A stretch of 64,000 nucleotides of DNA from Bradyrhizobium sp. CB3481 (GTDB lineage Bacteria; Pseudomonadota; Alphaproteobacteria; Rhizobiales; Xanthobacteraceae): the NCBI RefSeq assembly GCF_029714305.1, contig NZ_CP121647.1, positions 620,001 through 684,000 of the forward strand. Direction: 5' to 3'. The notes under the pieces were generated by a model, which did not search any database, was not told the DNA's origin, and was given only the letters and a program-made list of their open reading frames with translations. This document shows positions 42,173 to 49,935 of this stretch, in pieces. Position numbers and translations under genes: made by a program. Within the stretch, counting starts at the first letter, position 1. Each line of letters starts with the position of its first letter.

Positions 42173-42199
42173 ATTGTTGTTGACGACAACAATTGTTGT
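42173..42199. promoter_or_regulatory. Triple half-site MarR operator between marR and fcs
   Basis: ATTGTTGT-N5-ACAACAAT (42173-42193) is followed, sharing its right arm, by the perfect 14-base palindrome ACAACAATTGTTGT (42186-42199). Three half-sites of ATTGTTGT lie in alternating orientation, 26 bases from the MarR start end and 85 bases before fcs. This is a highly convincing dimer-pair operator. Confidence 0.75.
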
Positions 42200-42283
42200 G
42201 CTCAACATTAGCCGCAAGCAGCCTTCTGAGCTGCAGGCCGGCGTGACGCCGGCGATCGGCGAACCAGCCGGCAGGAGGAAACC

Positions 42284-44146
42284 ATGACCATCGCCGCATC
42301 AAGCGGTGACAAATCCAGCAAACTGTTTGCGACGCCCGCGATCGTCGCCGATCGCCGCGCCGACGGCAGCATCATCGTGAAATCGACCGCTCCGCTAGGC
42401 GAAAGCACGCGCTGCATCGGCGACTGGCTGGAGCATTGGGCGCGGCAGGCGCCGGACCGCATCTTTCTTGCCGATCGCGCCAGCGCGGATGCGCCGTGGT
42501 CGACGGTCACCTACAAGGATGCATTGAAGCAGGTACGGGGCGCGGCCGCCTGGATCCTCGCGCAAGGCCTCAGTGCCGAGCGGCCGCTGGTGATCCTGTC
42601 CGATAACAGCGTCGAGCACGCGCTGTTTGCGCTCGCCGCCCAGCATGTCGGCGTGCCCTCGGCCGCGATCTCGCCGGCCTATTCGCTGATGTCCAGGGAT
42701 TACGACAAGTTCAAGAGCATGGTCGGGCTGCTGGAACCAGGCGCGATCTATGTTTCCGCAATAAAGCCGTTTGCTGCAGCGCTTGCTGCGATTAGGCCGT
42801 TGCATACGGCGACCATCGTCAGCGGCAATGCGGATGATGGCGACGCGGTCGCCTTCCGAACCATCGCGGCGACGCCGGAAACAACCGATGTCGACAAGGC
42901 GTTCGCCGCAATCACGCCCAATACCATCGCAAAATTCCTGTTTACCTCAGGCTCGACCGGCACGCCGAAGGCCGTCATCAACACCCAGCGCATGCTGACC
43001 TCGAGCCAGCAGGCGAAAGCGCAGACCTGGACGTTCCTCGAAGATATCGGCGACAAGCTCGTGATCCTCGACTGGTTGCCGTGGAGCCACACCTTCGGCG
43101 CCAACCACAATTTCAATCTGGTGCTGCGCAATGGCGGCACGCTCTATGTTGACGGCGGCAAACCGGCGCCCGGCCTGTTTTTGACCTCGCTCGCCAATCT
43201 GCGCAGCGTGAGGCCGACGGTCTATTTCAACGTGCCGCGTGGCTTCGATATGCTGATCGCGGCGCTGCGCGGCGAAGACGAATTGCGGCACAGGTTCTTC
43301 AGCGAAGTAAAATTCGCCTTCTATGCCGGAGCGGCGCTGCCGCAAAATCTCTGGGATGCGCTGGAAGAGCTCTCGATCAAGACGGTCGGCCGCGCGCTGC
43401 CGATGGTGTCGGCCTGGGGCTCGACCGAGACCTCGCCGCTCGCCACCGACTGTCATTTTCAGGCCAGGCGCTCCGGCAATATCGGCGTGCCGATACCGGG
43501 GACCGAACTAAAACTGGTGCCGTCGGGCGACAAGCTGGAGGTGCGCGTGCGTGGCCCGAACGTCTCGCCGGGCTACTGGAAGGCGCCGGAATTGACCGCG
43601 CAGGCGTTCGACGCCGAAGGCTTCTATCTGATCGGCGATGCCGTCACCTTTGCCGATCCGGAGCGTCCCGAGCTCGGCCTGTTCTTCGACGGTCGCGTTG
43701 CCGAGGATTTCAAGCTGAACTCCGGCACCTGGGTCAGCGTCGGCACGCTCCGCGTCGCCGGGATCGCAGCGCTGGCGCCGCTGGCGCAGGACATCGTCGT
43801 CACCGGCCATGGCGGCGACGAAGTGCGATTCCTTATCTTCCCGAATATCGCTGCCTGCCGGGCCCATGCCGGCCTGCCTGATACTGCCGATGTGAAGGAC
43901 GTCATCGGCCACGATAGGGTTCGCAGTGCGATCGCGCAGGGCCTTGTGAAACTGAAGGCGCAGAGCGGCAATTCGTCGGGACATGCGACACGCGCGCTGC
44001 TGCTGGCCGAGCCGGCCTCCGTCGATGGCGGCGAGATCACCGACAAGGGCTACATCAACCAGCGCGCGGTGCTGACGCGGCGCGCGGGCGCGGTGGCAAC
44101 GCTCGACGACGATGCTTCGGCCGAATGGATCGGCTGCGCCGGCTGA
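42284..44146 (+). CDS. fcs: Feruloyl-CoA synthase
   Basis: A 620-residue adenylate-forming enzyme that activates ferulate and related hydroxycinnamates to CoA thioesters. AMP motif LFTSGSTGTPKAVINTQRML; DWLPWSHTFGANHNFNLVL and YFNVPRGFDML are characteristic of this group; C-terminal FFDGRVAEDFKLNSGTWVSV. Strong AGGAGG ribosome site. The next pathway genes (enoyl-CoA hydratase/aldolase, vanillin dehydrogenase) are not in the window. Confidence 0.93.
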   Translation: MTIAASSGDKSSKLFATPAIVADRRADGSIIVKSTAPLGESTRCIGDWLEHWARQAPDRIFLADRASADAPWSTVTYKDALKQVRGAAAWILAQGLSAERPLVILSDNSVEHALFALAAQHVGVPSAAISPAYSLMSRDYDKFKSMVGLLEPGAIYVSAIKPFAAALAAIRPLHTATIVSGNADDGDAVAFRTIAATPETTDVDKAFAAITPNTIAKFLFTSGSTGTPKAVINTQRMLTSSQQAKAQTWTFLEDIGDKLVILDWLPWSHTFGANHNFNLVLRNGGTLYVDGGKPAPGLFLTSLANLRSVRPTVYFNVPRGFDMLIAALRGEDELRHRFFSEVKFAFYAGAALPQNLWDALEELSIKTVGRALPMVSAWGSTETSPLATDCHFQARRSGNIGVPIPGTELKLVPSGDKLEVRVRGPNVSPGYWKAPELTAQAFDAEGFYLIGDAVTFADPERPELGLFFDGRVAEDFKLNSGTWVSVGTLRVAGIAALAPLAQDIVVTGHGGDEVRFLIFPNIAACRAHAGLPDTADVKDVIGHDRVRSAIAQGLVKLKAQSGNSSGHATRALLLAEPASVDGGEITDKGYINQRAVLTRRAGAVATLDDDASAEWIGCAG

Positions 44147-44154
44147 CTTCTTGC

Positions 44155-44313
44155 GCTCCTCATGGGGAGGAGCGCCACCGGGTCCGCGCGAAGCGCGGCC
44201 CGATGACAGGCTCCGCGTCTCCGGACGATGCTTCGCTTCGCCGGGAGAACCATGAGGCCACAGAAGGGCCTGCATCCTTCGAGACGCCCGCTTTGCGGGC
44301 TCCTCAGGATGAG
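44155..44313. repeat. Palindromic repeat, family D (copy 3, mosaic)
   Basis: Right half CCATGAGGCCACAGAAGGGC / CATCCTTCGAGACGCCCGCT matches the copies at 13087, 26759 and 51614. The left half (CTCCTCATGGGGAGGAGCGC) is interrupted by about 70 unrelated bases, suggesting insertion or recombination. Confidence 0.75.
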
Positions 44314-44359
44314 CGGTTTGGAGAGGCAATAACGCAGCAGAAATAGGACGTGCTGTGCC

Positions 44360-44899
44360 TCAAATGCCGTTCTCGTGCGCCTCGACCAGCCGCACCAGCA
44401 TCTGGAGAAAAGCCGCCTGCTCGGCTTTGCTGAGCACCGAAAGCGTCCGCGCGTTAAAACTCTCGCCGAGCCGGCTGGCTTCGTCGGCGCGACGCTCGCC
44501 GGCGGCGCTGAGGCTGAGTTCGACCGCGCGGCGGTCCCGCGCCGAGCGCTTGCGCTTGAGAATGCCGGTCTCCTCCATCCGGGCGAGGATTTTCACCAGG
44601 TTGGGCAGCTGCATTTTCAGGACCGCGGCAAGCTCGCTTTGCGTCACCGTCTTGTTGTCACGCACCGCGACCAGGATGGCGTATTCGAGCGGCGAGAGTT
44701 TCAGCGATTCAAAATACGGGTAAAACGCCTCGAAGTTCTGCAGTTGCAGAATCCGGATCATGAATCCAGGGGTTTCCTGGAGCGCGCTGAGATCGAGCTC
44801 CCGCTGTCCGTCCGGCTCGGCCGCCTTTGCGGCCCCGTTACCCCTGCGCGTCGTCGCTTTGCCGATTCTACCCATGGGCAATAGCTCGCACGTCGTCAT
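44360..44899 (-). CDS. MarR-family regulator divergent from a binding-protein gene
   Basis: 179 residues from the ATG at 44899 (ATG at 44875 is possible). The winged-helix core has VTQSELAAVLKMQLPNLVKI and wing RSARDRRAVELSLS. An AT-rich palindrome TTATA-AAA-TATAA lies 25 bases upstream of this start. By location it probably represses itself and the ABC binding-protein gene at 44988. Confidence 0.9.
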   Translation of the reverse strand: MTTCELLPMGRIGKATTRRGNGAAKAAEPDGQRELDLSALQETPGFMIRILQLQNFEAFYPYFESLKLSPLEYAILVAVRDNKTVTQSELAAVLKMQLPNLVKILARMEETGILKRKRSARDRRAVELSLSAAGERRADEASRLGESFNARTLSVLSKAEQAAFLQMLVRLVEAHENGI

Positions 44900-44923
44900 G
44901 TGAATTGACAATCCTCAAAATGC

Positions 44924-44936
44924 TTATAAAATATAA
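44924..44936. promoter_or_regulatory. Candidate operator TTATA-N3-TATAA
   Basis: A perfect 5-bp-arm palindrome between the MarR gene and the binding-protein gene at 44988, in a strongly AT-rich segment (44900-44942) that may also contain the promoter. Confidence 0.5.
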
Positions 44937-44987
44937 CTAATCAGAAGCGGTCGCGAAGGCCCGCCGTATCCACACAGGAGGGAACGC

Positions 44988-46199
44988 ATGCGACAGTTTT
45001 TTCGCCTTGGAATGCTTGTGGCCGCGCTCGGCGGCATGTTCGCCGGCGCGGCTCACGCCCAGGACCGCGTTCGGATCGGCGTGCTCAACGACCAGTCAGG
45101 CGTGTTTTCGACCTATCAGGGCGTCGGCTCGGTGATCGCAGCGCAGATGGCCGTGGAGGATTATGGCGGCAAGGCCGCCGGCAAGCCGGTTGACGTCATC
45201 ACCGCCGATCACCAGAACAAGACCGATGTCGGCGTCGGCATCGCGCGGCGCTGGTACGACACCGAAAATATCGACGCCATCTTCGACCTGCCGAATTCGG
45301 CGATCGCGCTTGCGGTGGCCGCGATGAGTGAGCAGAAGAACAAGGCGTTCATCGGCTCCGGCGCCGGCACGGCGCTCCTCACTGGCGAGAAATGCACGCC
45401 GAATACCGTGCACTGGACCTACGACACCTATGCCTATGGCCGCGGTCTCGGCAAAGCCGTGGTGGCGCAGGGTGGCAAGAAATGGTTCTTTCTGACCGCC
45501 GATTATGCCTTCGGCCATGACCTGGAGAAGCAAGCGATGGAGGGCGTCAAGGCCTCCGGCGGCGCAGTGCTCGGCGCCGTGCGCCATCCGCTCGGGACGG
45601 CCGACTATGCCTCGTTCCTGCTGCAGGCGCAGGCCTCGGGCGCCGACGTCGTCGGCGTCGCGAATGCAGGCGACGACACCATCACCTCGATCAAGCAGGC
45701 GGCGGAGTTCGGGCTGACGCAAAAGCAGAAGCTGGTCGGCCTGATCCTTGGCATGAACGGCATTCCCGCGCTGGGGCTGAAGGCGGCGCAGGGCGCGCAG
45801 ATCATGAATCCTTTCTACTGGGATCTGAACGACGGCACGCGCGCCTTCGCAAAACGTTTCGCCGAACGCCATCCGCAGAAGAATTATCCGAACGACATGC
45901 AGGCCGGCGTCTATGCTTCCGTGCTGCATTATCTCAAGGCTGTCGACAAGGTCGGCGGCGCCGCTGACGGCAAGGCCGTGGTCGCTGCCATGAAGGCGAT
46001 ACCGACCGACGATCCCTTGTTCGGCAAGGGAACGATCCGCAGCGACGGGCGCAAGATTCATCCGCTCTATCTGCTCGAAGTGAAGAAGCCGGACGAATCC
46101 ACGTCGAAATGGGATCTGCTCAAGGTCGTCGCGACGATTCCCGGAGATCAGGCGTTCCGTCCCGAGAGCGAGGGTAACTGCCCGTTGGTGACGAAGTAG
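44988..46199 (+). CDS. LivK-type (Peripla_BP_6) ABC binding protein, paralogue 1
   Basis: A 403-residue periplasmic protein; signal peptide ends AHAQ at about 24. Blocks: RIGVLNDQSGVFSTYQGVGS, FDLPNSAIALAVAAM, WFFLTADYAFGHDLE and FNLP-like AIPTDDPLFGKGTIRSDGR. Rhodopseudomonas homologues bind aromatic acids. It is paralogous to the gene at 48516 (shared C-terminus DQAFRPESEGNCPLV / DQAFRPLADGGCALV). No permease adjacent; the Liv genes at 56175 may serve. Confidence 0.9.
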   Translation: MRQFFRLGMLVAALGGMFAGAAHAQDRVRIGVLNDQSGVFSTYQGVGSVIAAQMAVEDYGGKAAGKPVDVITADHQNKTDVGVGIARRWYDTENIDAIFDLPNSAIALAVAAMSEQKNKAFIGSGAGTALLTGEKCTPNTVHWTYDTYAYGRGLGKAVVAQGGKKWFFLTADYAFGHDLEKQAMEGVKASGGAVLGAVRHPLGTADYASFLLQAQASGADVVGVANAGDDTITSIKQAAEFGLTQKQKLVGLILGMNGIPALGLKAAQGAQIMNPFYWDLNDGTRAFAKRFAERHPQKNYPNDMQAGVYASVLHYLKAVDKVGGAADGKAVVAAMKAIPTDDPLFGKGTIRSDGRKIHPLYLLEVKKPDESTSKWDLLKVVATIPGDQAFRPESEGNCPLVTK

Positions 46200-46588
46200 C
46201 TTGGCCTTGCGAACGCCCGGCCGTCGCCTATGCGCCCATTGTCCTAGTCCGATGTGCCCACAAACTCGTCGTGCCCGGGCTTGTCCCGGGCATCCACGTC
46301 TTGGCAGCAAAGGAAGTCGTAGATGGCCGGGACAAGCCCGGCCATGACGATCGGACCGCTTACGGGTCATTCGTGGAACTTTCGACGGGCCCGTCATTTA
46401 TGTTGCCAAGGCAACTAGTTTGTGAGAGCGTATTCTCAGAACAAGCGGCCGAACGAAGAGCACGGAGTGCCGAAGGCCGTATAGGGGAGAAACGGATGTC
46501 CGGGCGATTGGATCGTCACGACGCATTGCGCCATCGCACGCGCGTCGGCTCTGCGGCGTATGTTCGCGCTGCGGCCGCCTCCGGCCGT
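46200..46588. other. Intergenic region with one repeat
   Basis: 389 bases; after the repeat at 46267-46350 I see no gene, and the long frames are shadows of the MarR gene. No clear terminator for the binding-protein gene. Confidence 0.6.
46267..46350. repeat. Palindromic repeat, family G (copy 1)
   Basis: CGTCGTGCCCGGGCTTGTCC / GGGACAAGCCCGGCCATGACG arms. A related copy lies at 49752-49871. Confidence 0.82.
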
Positions 46589-47152
46589 TCAGGCGCGATC
46601 GTCGATTTCGCCGGCGCCTTTTACCGCATCGAGATTGCCGTGCACCCGCAGCAGCAGCGCGATCAGCGTCTCGCGTTCCGGCTTGCTCAGGCAGGACAGC
46701 AGGCGACGTTCGCGTTCCAGCGCGACCGCGATAACCTGATCGTGGGTGGTATAGCCCTTTGCCGTCAGCGAGATCGAATGGGTGCGCCCGTCCTGGCGGT
46801 CGGCGCGGATGTTGACCAGACCGCGCTCCTCCATTCCGGCCAAGGTCCGGCTCACTGGGCCCTTGTCGAAACCGATCACGTGGCAGATGCGGGCCGCCGA
46901 AATTTCCGGCTCGATCGCCAGCAGCGACAGGATCCGCCATTCCGTGACGTTGACCCCGAAACGCTTCTGATAGACGACGGTCGCGCTGCGCGACAATTTG
47001 TTGGCGATGAAGGTGATGAGCGCCGGCACGTAACGGTCGAGGTCGAGCACCTGTTCGGCGCGCCCGCTCCTGCCTGCCGTACCCGCGCGAGGGGCGCGCG
47101 CCTGTCTGTTCCTGCTCATGCTCTTCCGAAGCCGCTCCAGCATTTTAGACAT
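46589..47152 (-). CDS. MarR-family regulator divergent from the P450 gene
   Basis: A 187-residue winged-helix protein with a basic N-terminus (MSRNRQARAPRAG), core WRILSLLAIEPEISAARICH, recognition segment VIGFDKGPVSRTLAGMEERG, and wing ADRQDGRTHSISLTAKGY. Only 47 bases separate it from the P450 start, so it probably controls the P450 and itself. Confidence 0.92.
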   Translation of the reverse strand: MSKMLERLRKSMSRNRQARAPRAGTAGRSGRAEQVLDLDRYVPALITFIANKLSRSATVVYQKRFGVNVTEWRILSLLAIEPEISAARICHVIGFDKGPVSRTLAGMEERGLVNIRADRQDGRTHSISLTAKGYTTHDQVIAVALERERRLLSCLSKPERETLIALLLRVHGNLDAVKGAGEIDDRA

Positions 47153-47199
47153 AGAGACAGCGCACGCCGCTCTGCAAGAACATTATGCGGGAGACCCAC

Positions 47200-48411
47200 A
47201 TGAGCGCGACAGAGAAAGCTGCACCGTCAGGCGTTCCCAGCCTGGACGTCGATCCGTTCTCGACCGAGTTCTTCGACGATATGCATGCGATCCATGAGGT
47301 CCTGCGCGAGGCTGGACCGGCGGTCTGGCTCGATAAATGGGGCGTCTATGGCGTAGCGCGCTATGCCGAGGTGCATGCCGTCCTCAACGATCCCCTGACG
47401 TTCTGCTCGAGCCGTGGCGTGGGTCTCAGCGATTTCGCCAAGGAAAAGCCGTGGCGACCGCAAAGTATCATTCTGGAGGCAGATCCGCCGGCGCACACCC
47501 GCACGCGCGCGGTGCTGAACCAGGTGCTGTCGGCCAGCGCATTGAAGCCGCTGCGCGGTCACTTCACCGACTTGGCCGAAGCCAAGGTTGATGAACTGCT
47601 CGCGCGCGGCAGTTTTGACGCGATCGCCGATCTTGCCGAAGCCTATCCGCTGTCGGTCTTCCCCGACGCGCTCGGGCTGAAACAGGAAGGGCGGGAGAAT
47701 CTGTTGCCCTATGCCAGCCTGGTGTTCAACGCGTTCGGTCCGCCGAACCAGCTTCGCCAGGAGGCGATCGAGCGCTCGGCGCCGCATCAAGCCTATGTCG
47801 CCGAGCAATGCCAGCGCGAGAATCTTGCGCCCGGCGGTTTCGGCGCCTGCATCCATGCCCGCGCCGATGCCGGCGACATCACCCATGAGGAAGCGCCGCT
47901 TTTGGTGCGTTCGCTGCTGTCGGCCGGGCTCGATACCACCGTCTACGGCATCGGCGCCGCCGTCTATTGCCTGGCACGCTATCCCGAGCAACTGGCGAAG
48001 CTGCGCGGCGATCCGACGCTGGCGCGCAACGCCTTCGAGGAAGCGATCCGCTTCGAAAGCCCGGTGCAGACCTTTTTCCGCACCACCACGCGCGAGGTCG
48101 AGCTCGGCGGGCACGTGATCGGCGAGGGCGAGAAAGTCTTGATGTTCCTCGGCGCCGCCAACCGCGATCCGCGGCGGTGGGAAAACCCTGACAATTACGA
48201 CATCACCCGCCGAACCTCGGGCCATGTCGGCTACGGCTCGGGCATTCACATGTGCGTCGGCCAGCTTGTCGCGCGCCTCGAAGGCGAAGTGATGGTGGCG
48301 GCGATCGCGCGCAAGGTCGGCAAGATCGAGATCTCCGGCCCTGTGAAGCGCCGCTACAACAACGCGCTGCGCGGGCTCGAAAGCCTCCCGATCGCCATTT
48401 CCGCGGCCTGA
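47200..48411 (+). CDS. CYP199A-type cytochrome P450 (para-substituted benzoate O-demethylase)
   Basis: 403 residues from the ATG at 47200 (ribosome site GGGAG). Heme-thiolate loop GYGSGIHMCVGQ with Cys352; acid-alcohol pair Asp245-Thr246 in SAGLDTTV; ExxR in AFEEAIRFES. It is strongly similar to R. palustris CYP199A2/A4: the carboxylate-binding Arg86 and Ser89 (WRPQSIILEADPP) and the aromatic contacts in NAFGPPN are conserved. It probably O-demethylates 4-methoxybenzoate-like acids. No ferredoxin gene is adjacent, so redox partners come from elsewhere. Asn is replaced by Tyr249 next to the I-helix motif. Confidence 0.93.
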   Translation: MSATEKAAPSGVPSLDVDPFSTEFFDDMHAIHEVLREAGPAVWLDKWGVYGVARYAEVHAVLNDPLTFCSSRGVGLSDFAKEKPWRPQSIILEADPPAHTRTRAVLNQVLSASALKPLRGHFTDLAEAKVDELLARGSFDAIADLAEAYPLSVFPDALGLKQEGRENLLPYASLVFNAFGPPNQLRQEAIERSAPHQAYVAEQCQRENLAPGGFGACIHARADAGDITHEEAPLLVRSLLSAGLDTTVYGIGAAVYCLARYPEQLAKLRGDPTLARNAFEEAIRFESPVQTFFRTTTREVELGGHVIGEGEKVLMFLGAANRDPRRWENPDNYDITRRTSGHVGYGSGIHMCVGQLVARLEGEVMVAAIARKVGKIEISGPVKRRYNNALRGLESLPIAISAA

Positions 48412-48515
48412 TGGATACCGCCGGCAGCTGATCGGCAGCTCTAGCGGGTGCGTCGCGTCATTCTTAAACCCGGCGAAAGTCCGGGAACGCTAAAGTCATC
48501 ACGGAGGAGAAAACA

Positions 48516-49730
48516 ATGCGGGGTTTAGGGTTGGGTCTGGCGCTGGCCCTGTCGTGCGCGGCAAGTAGTGCAGCGCATGCGCAGATTTCCGACAACGTCG
48601 TGCGCATCGGCGTGCTCAACGACATCTCCGGTATCTTCCAGGATACCAACGGCATGGGCTCGGTCGAGGCCGCGCGCATGGCGGCGGAGGATTTCAATGG
48701 CGGCGGCAAGGGCATCAAGGTCGAGATCGTCTATGCAGACCACCAGAACAAGGCCGATGTGGGATCGGCGATCGTGCGCAAATGGCTCGACGTCGATGGC
48801 GTCGATGCGGTCGTCGACGTGCCGAACTCCGCGGTCGGCCTCACCATCAATTCGCTGCTGCGCGACAGCCGCATGACGTTTCTGGCTTCGTCGACGGCCA
48901 GCTCCGACCTGACCGGCAAGGCCTGCTCGCCCAACACCATCCAATGGGTCAACGACGCCTGGGCGACCGGCAATTCGACGGCGGCGGCGATGATGGCGCG
49001 CGGCGGCAAGGAATGGTTCTTCATCACCGTGAATTTCGCGCTCGGCCAGGGCATCGAGGCTGAGGCCACCAACTACATCGAAAAGCACGGCGGCAAGGTG
49101 CTGGGCTCGGCGAAGCATCCACTCAACACGGCGGATTTTGCCTCGCTGCTGCTGCAGGCGCAGAATTCCAAGGCCAAGGTGATCGGGCTCGCCAATGCCG
49201 GCGGCGACACCGTGAATGCGGTGAAGCAGGCGGCCGAGTTCGGGCTGCAGCAGGGCGGTCAGAGCATGGTGGCGTTCCTGCTGTTCATCAACGACATCCA
49301 CGGCATGGGGCTGAAGGTCGGCCAGGGGCTGCAACTGTTCGAGGCGTTCTACTGGGACATGGACGACGACACCCGCGCGTTTGCAAAGCGCTTCGGTGCC
49401 CGGCCCGGCATGAACGGCAAGATGCCGAGCGGCAACCAGGCCGGCGTCTACGCCTCGACCTTGGCCTATCTCAATGCGGTGGCCGCGACGGGCAGCGATC
49501 ACGCCAAGGACGCGGTGCCGCAGATGAAGAAGTTCAGGGGTAAGGACAAGCTGTTCGGCGACGTCACCATCCGCCAGGATGGCCGCGTTATTCACCCGAT
49601 GTACCTGTTCGAGGTGAAGAAGCCGGAGGAGTCGAAGTACCCCTACGACTATTACAAGCAGGTCTCGACCATTCCCGCCGACCAGGCTTTTCGCCCGCTC
49701 GCCGACGGCGGCTGCGCGCTGGTGAAGTGA
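48516..49730 (+). CDS. LivK-type (Peripla_BP_6) ABC binding protein, paralogue 2
   Basis: 404 residues, signal peptide ending AHAQ. Strong GGAGGAG ribosome site. RIGVLNDISGIFQDTNGMGS, DVPNSAVGLTINSLL and WFFITVNFALGQGIE. Paralogue of 44988; placement between the P450 and the esterase-like gene suggests aromatic acid or ester uptake. No permease adjacent. Confidence 0.9.
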   Translation: MRGLGLGLALALSCAASSAAHAQISDNVVRIGVLNDISGIFQDTNGMGSVEAARMAAEDFNGGGKGIKVEIVYADHQNKADVGSAIVRKWLDVDGVDAVVDVPNSAVGLTINSLLRDSRMTFLASSTASSDLTGKACSPNTIQWVNDAWATGNSTAAAMMARGGKEWFFITVNFALGQGIEAEATNYIEKHGGKVLGSAKHPLNTADFASLLLQAQNSKAKVIGLANAGGDTVNAVKQAAEFGLQQGGQSMVAFLLFINDIHGMGLKVGQGLQLFEAFYWDMDDDTRAFAKRFGARPGMNGKMPSGNQAGVYASTLAYLNAVAATGSDHAKDAVPQMKKFRGKDKLFGDVTIRQDGRVIHPMYLFEVKKPEESKYPYDYYKQVSTIPADQAFRPLADGGCALVK

Positions 49731-49751
49731 GGCGCGGCACGATAGGTGCCG

Positions 49752-49871
49752 GCATGGCCGGGCGTAGCCGTCCGAAGGACGGCGTCGCTTCCGCCCGCCT
49801 GTGTCCCAGCCATCGACGTTCTTCACGCAGAGACCAAGACGTGGATGCCCGGGACAAGCCCGGGCATGACG
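49752..49871. repeat. Palindromic repeat, family G (copy 2, extended)
   Basis: GGCATGGCCGGGCGTAGCCG at the left, and GTGGATGCCCGGGACAAGCC with GGGCATGACG at the right; the inner GTCCGAAGGACGGC forms its own small hairpin. Confidence 0.78.
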
Positions 49872-49935
49872 CGTTTGTGGATGTACGCCGGGCCAGTTCG
49901 ATGGCAGCATATGCTGCAATACCAAGGGGGAAACG

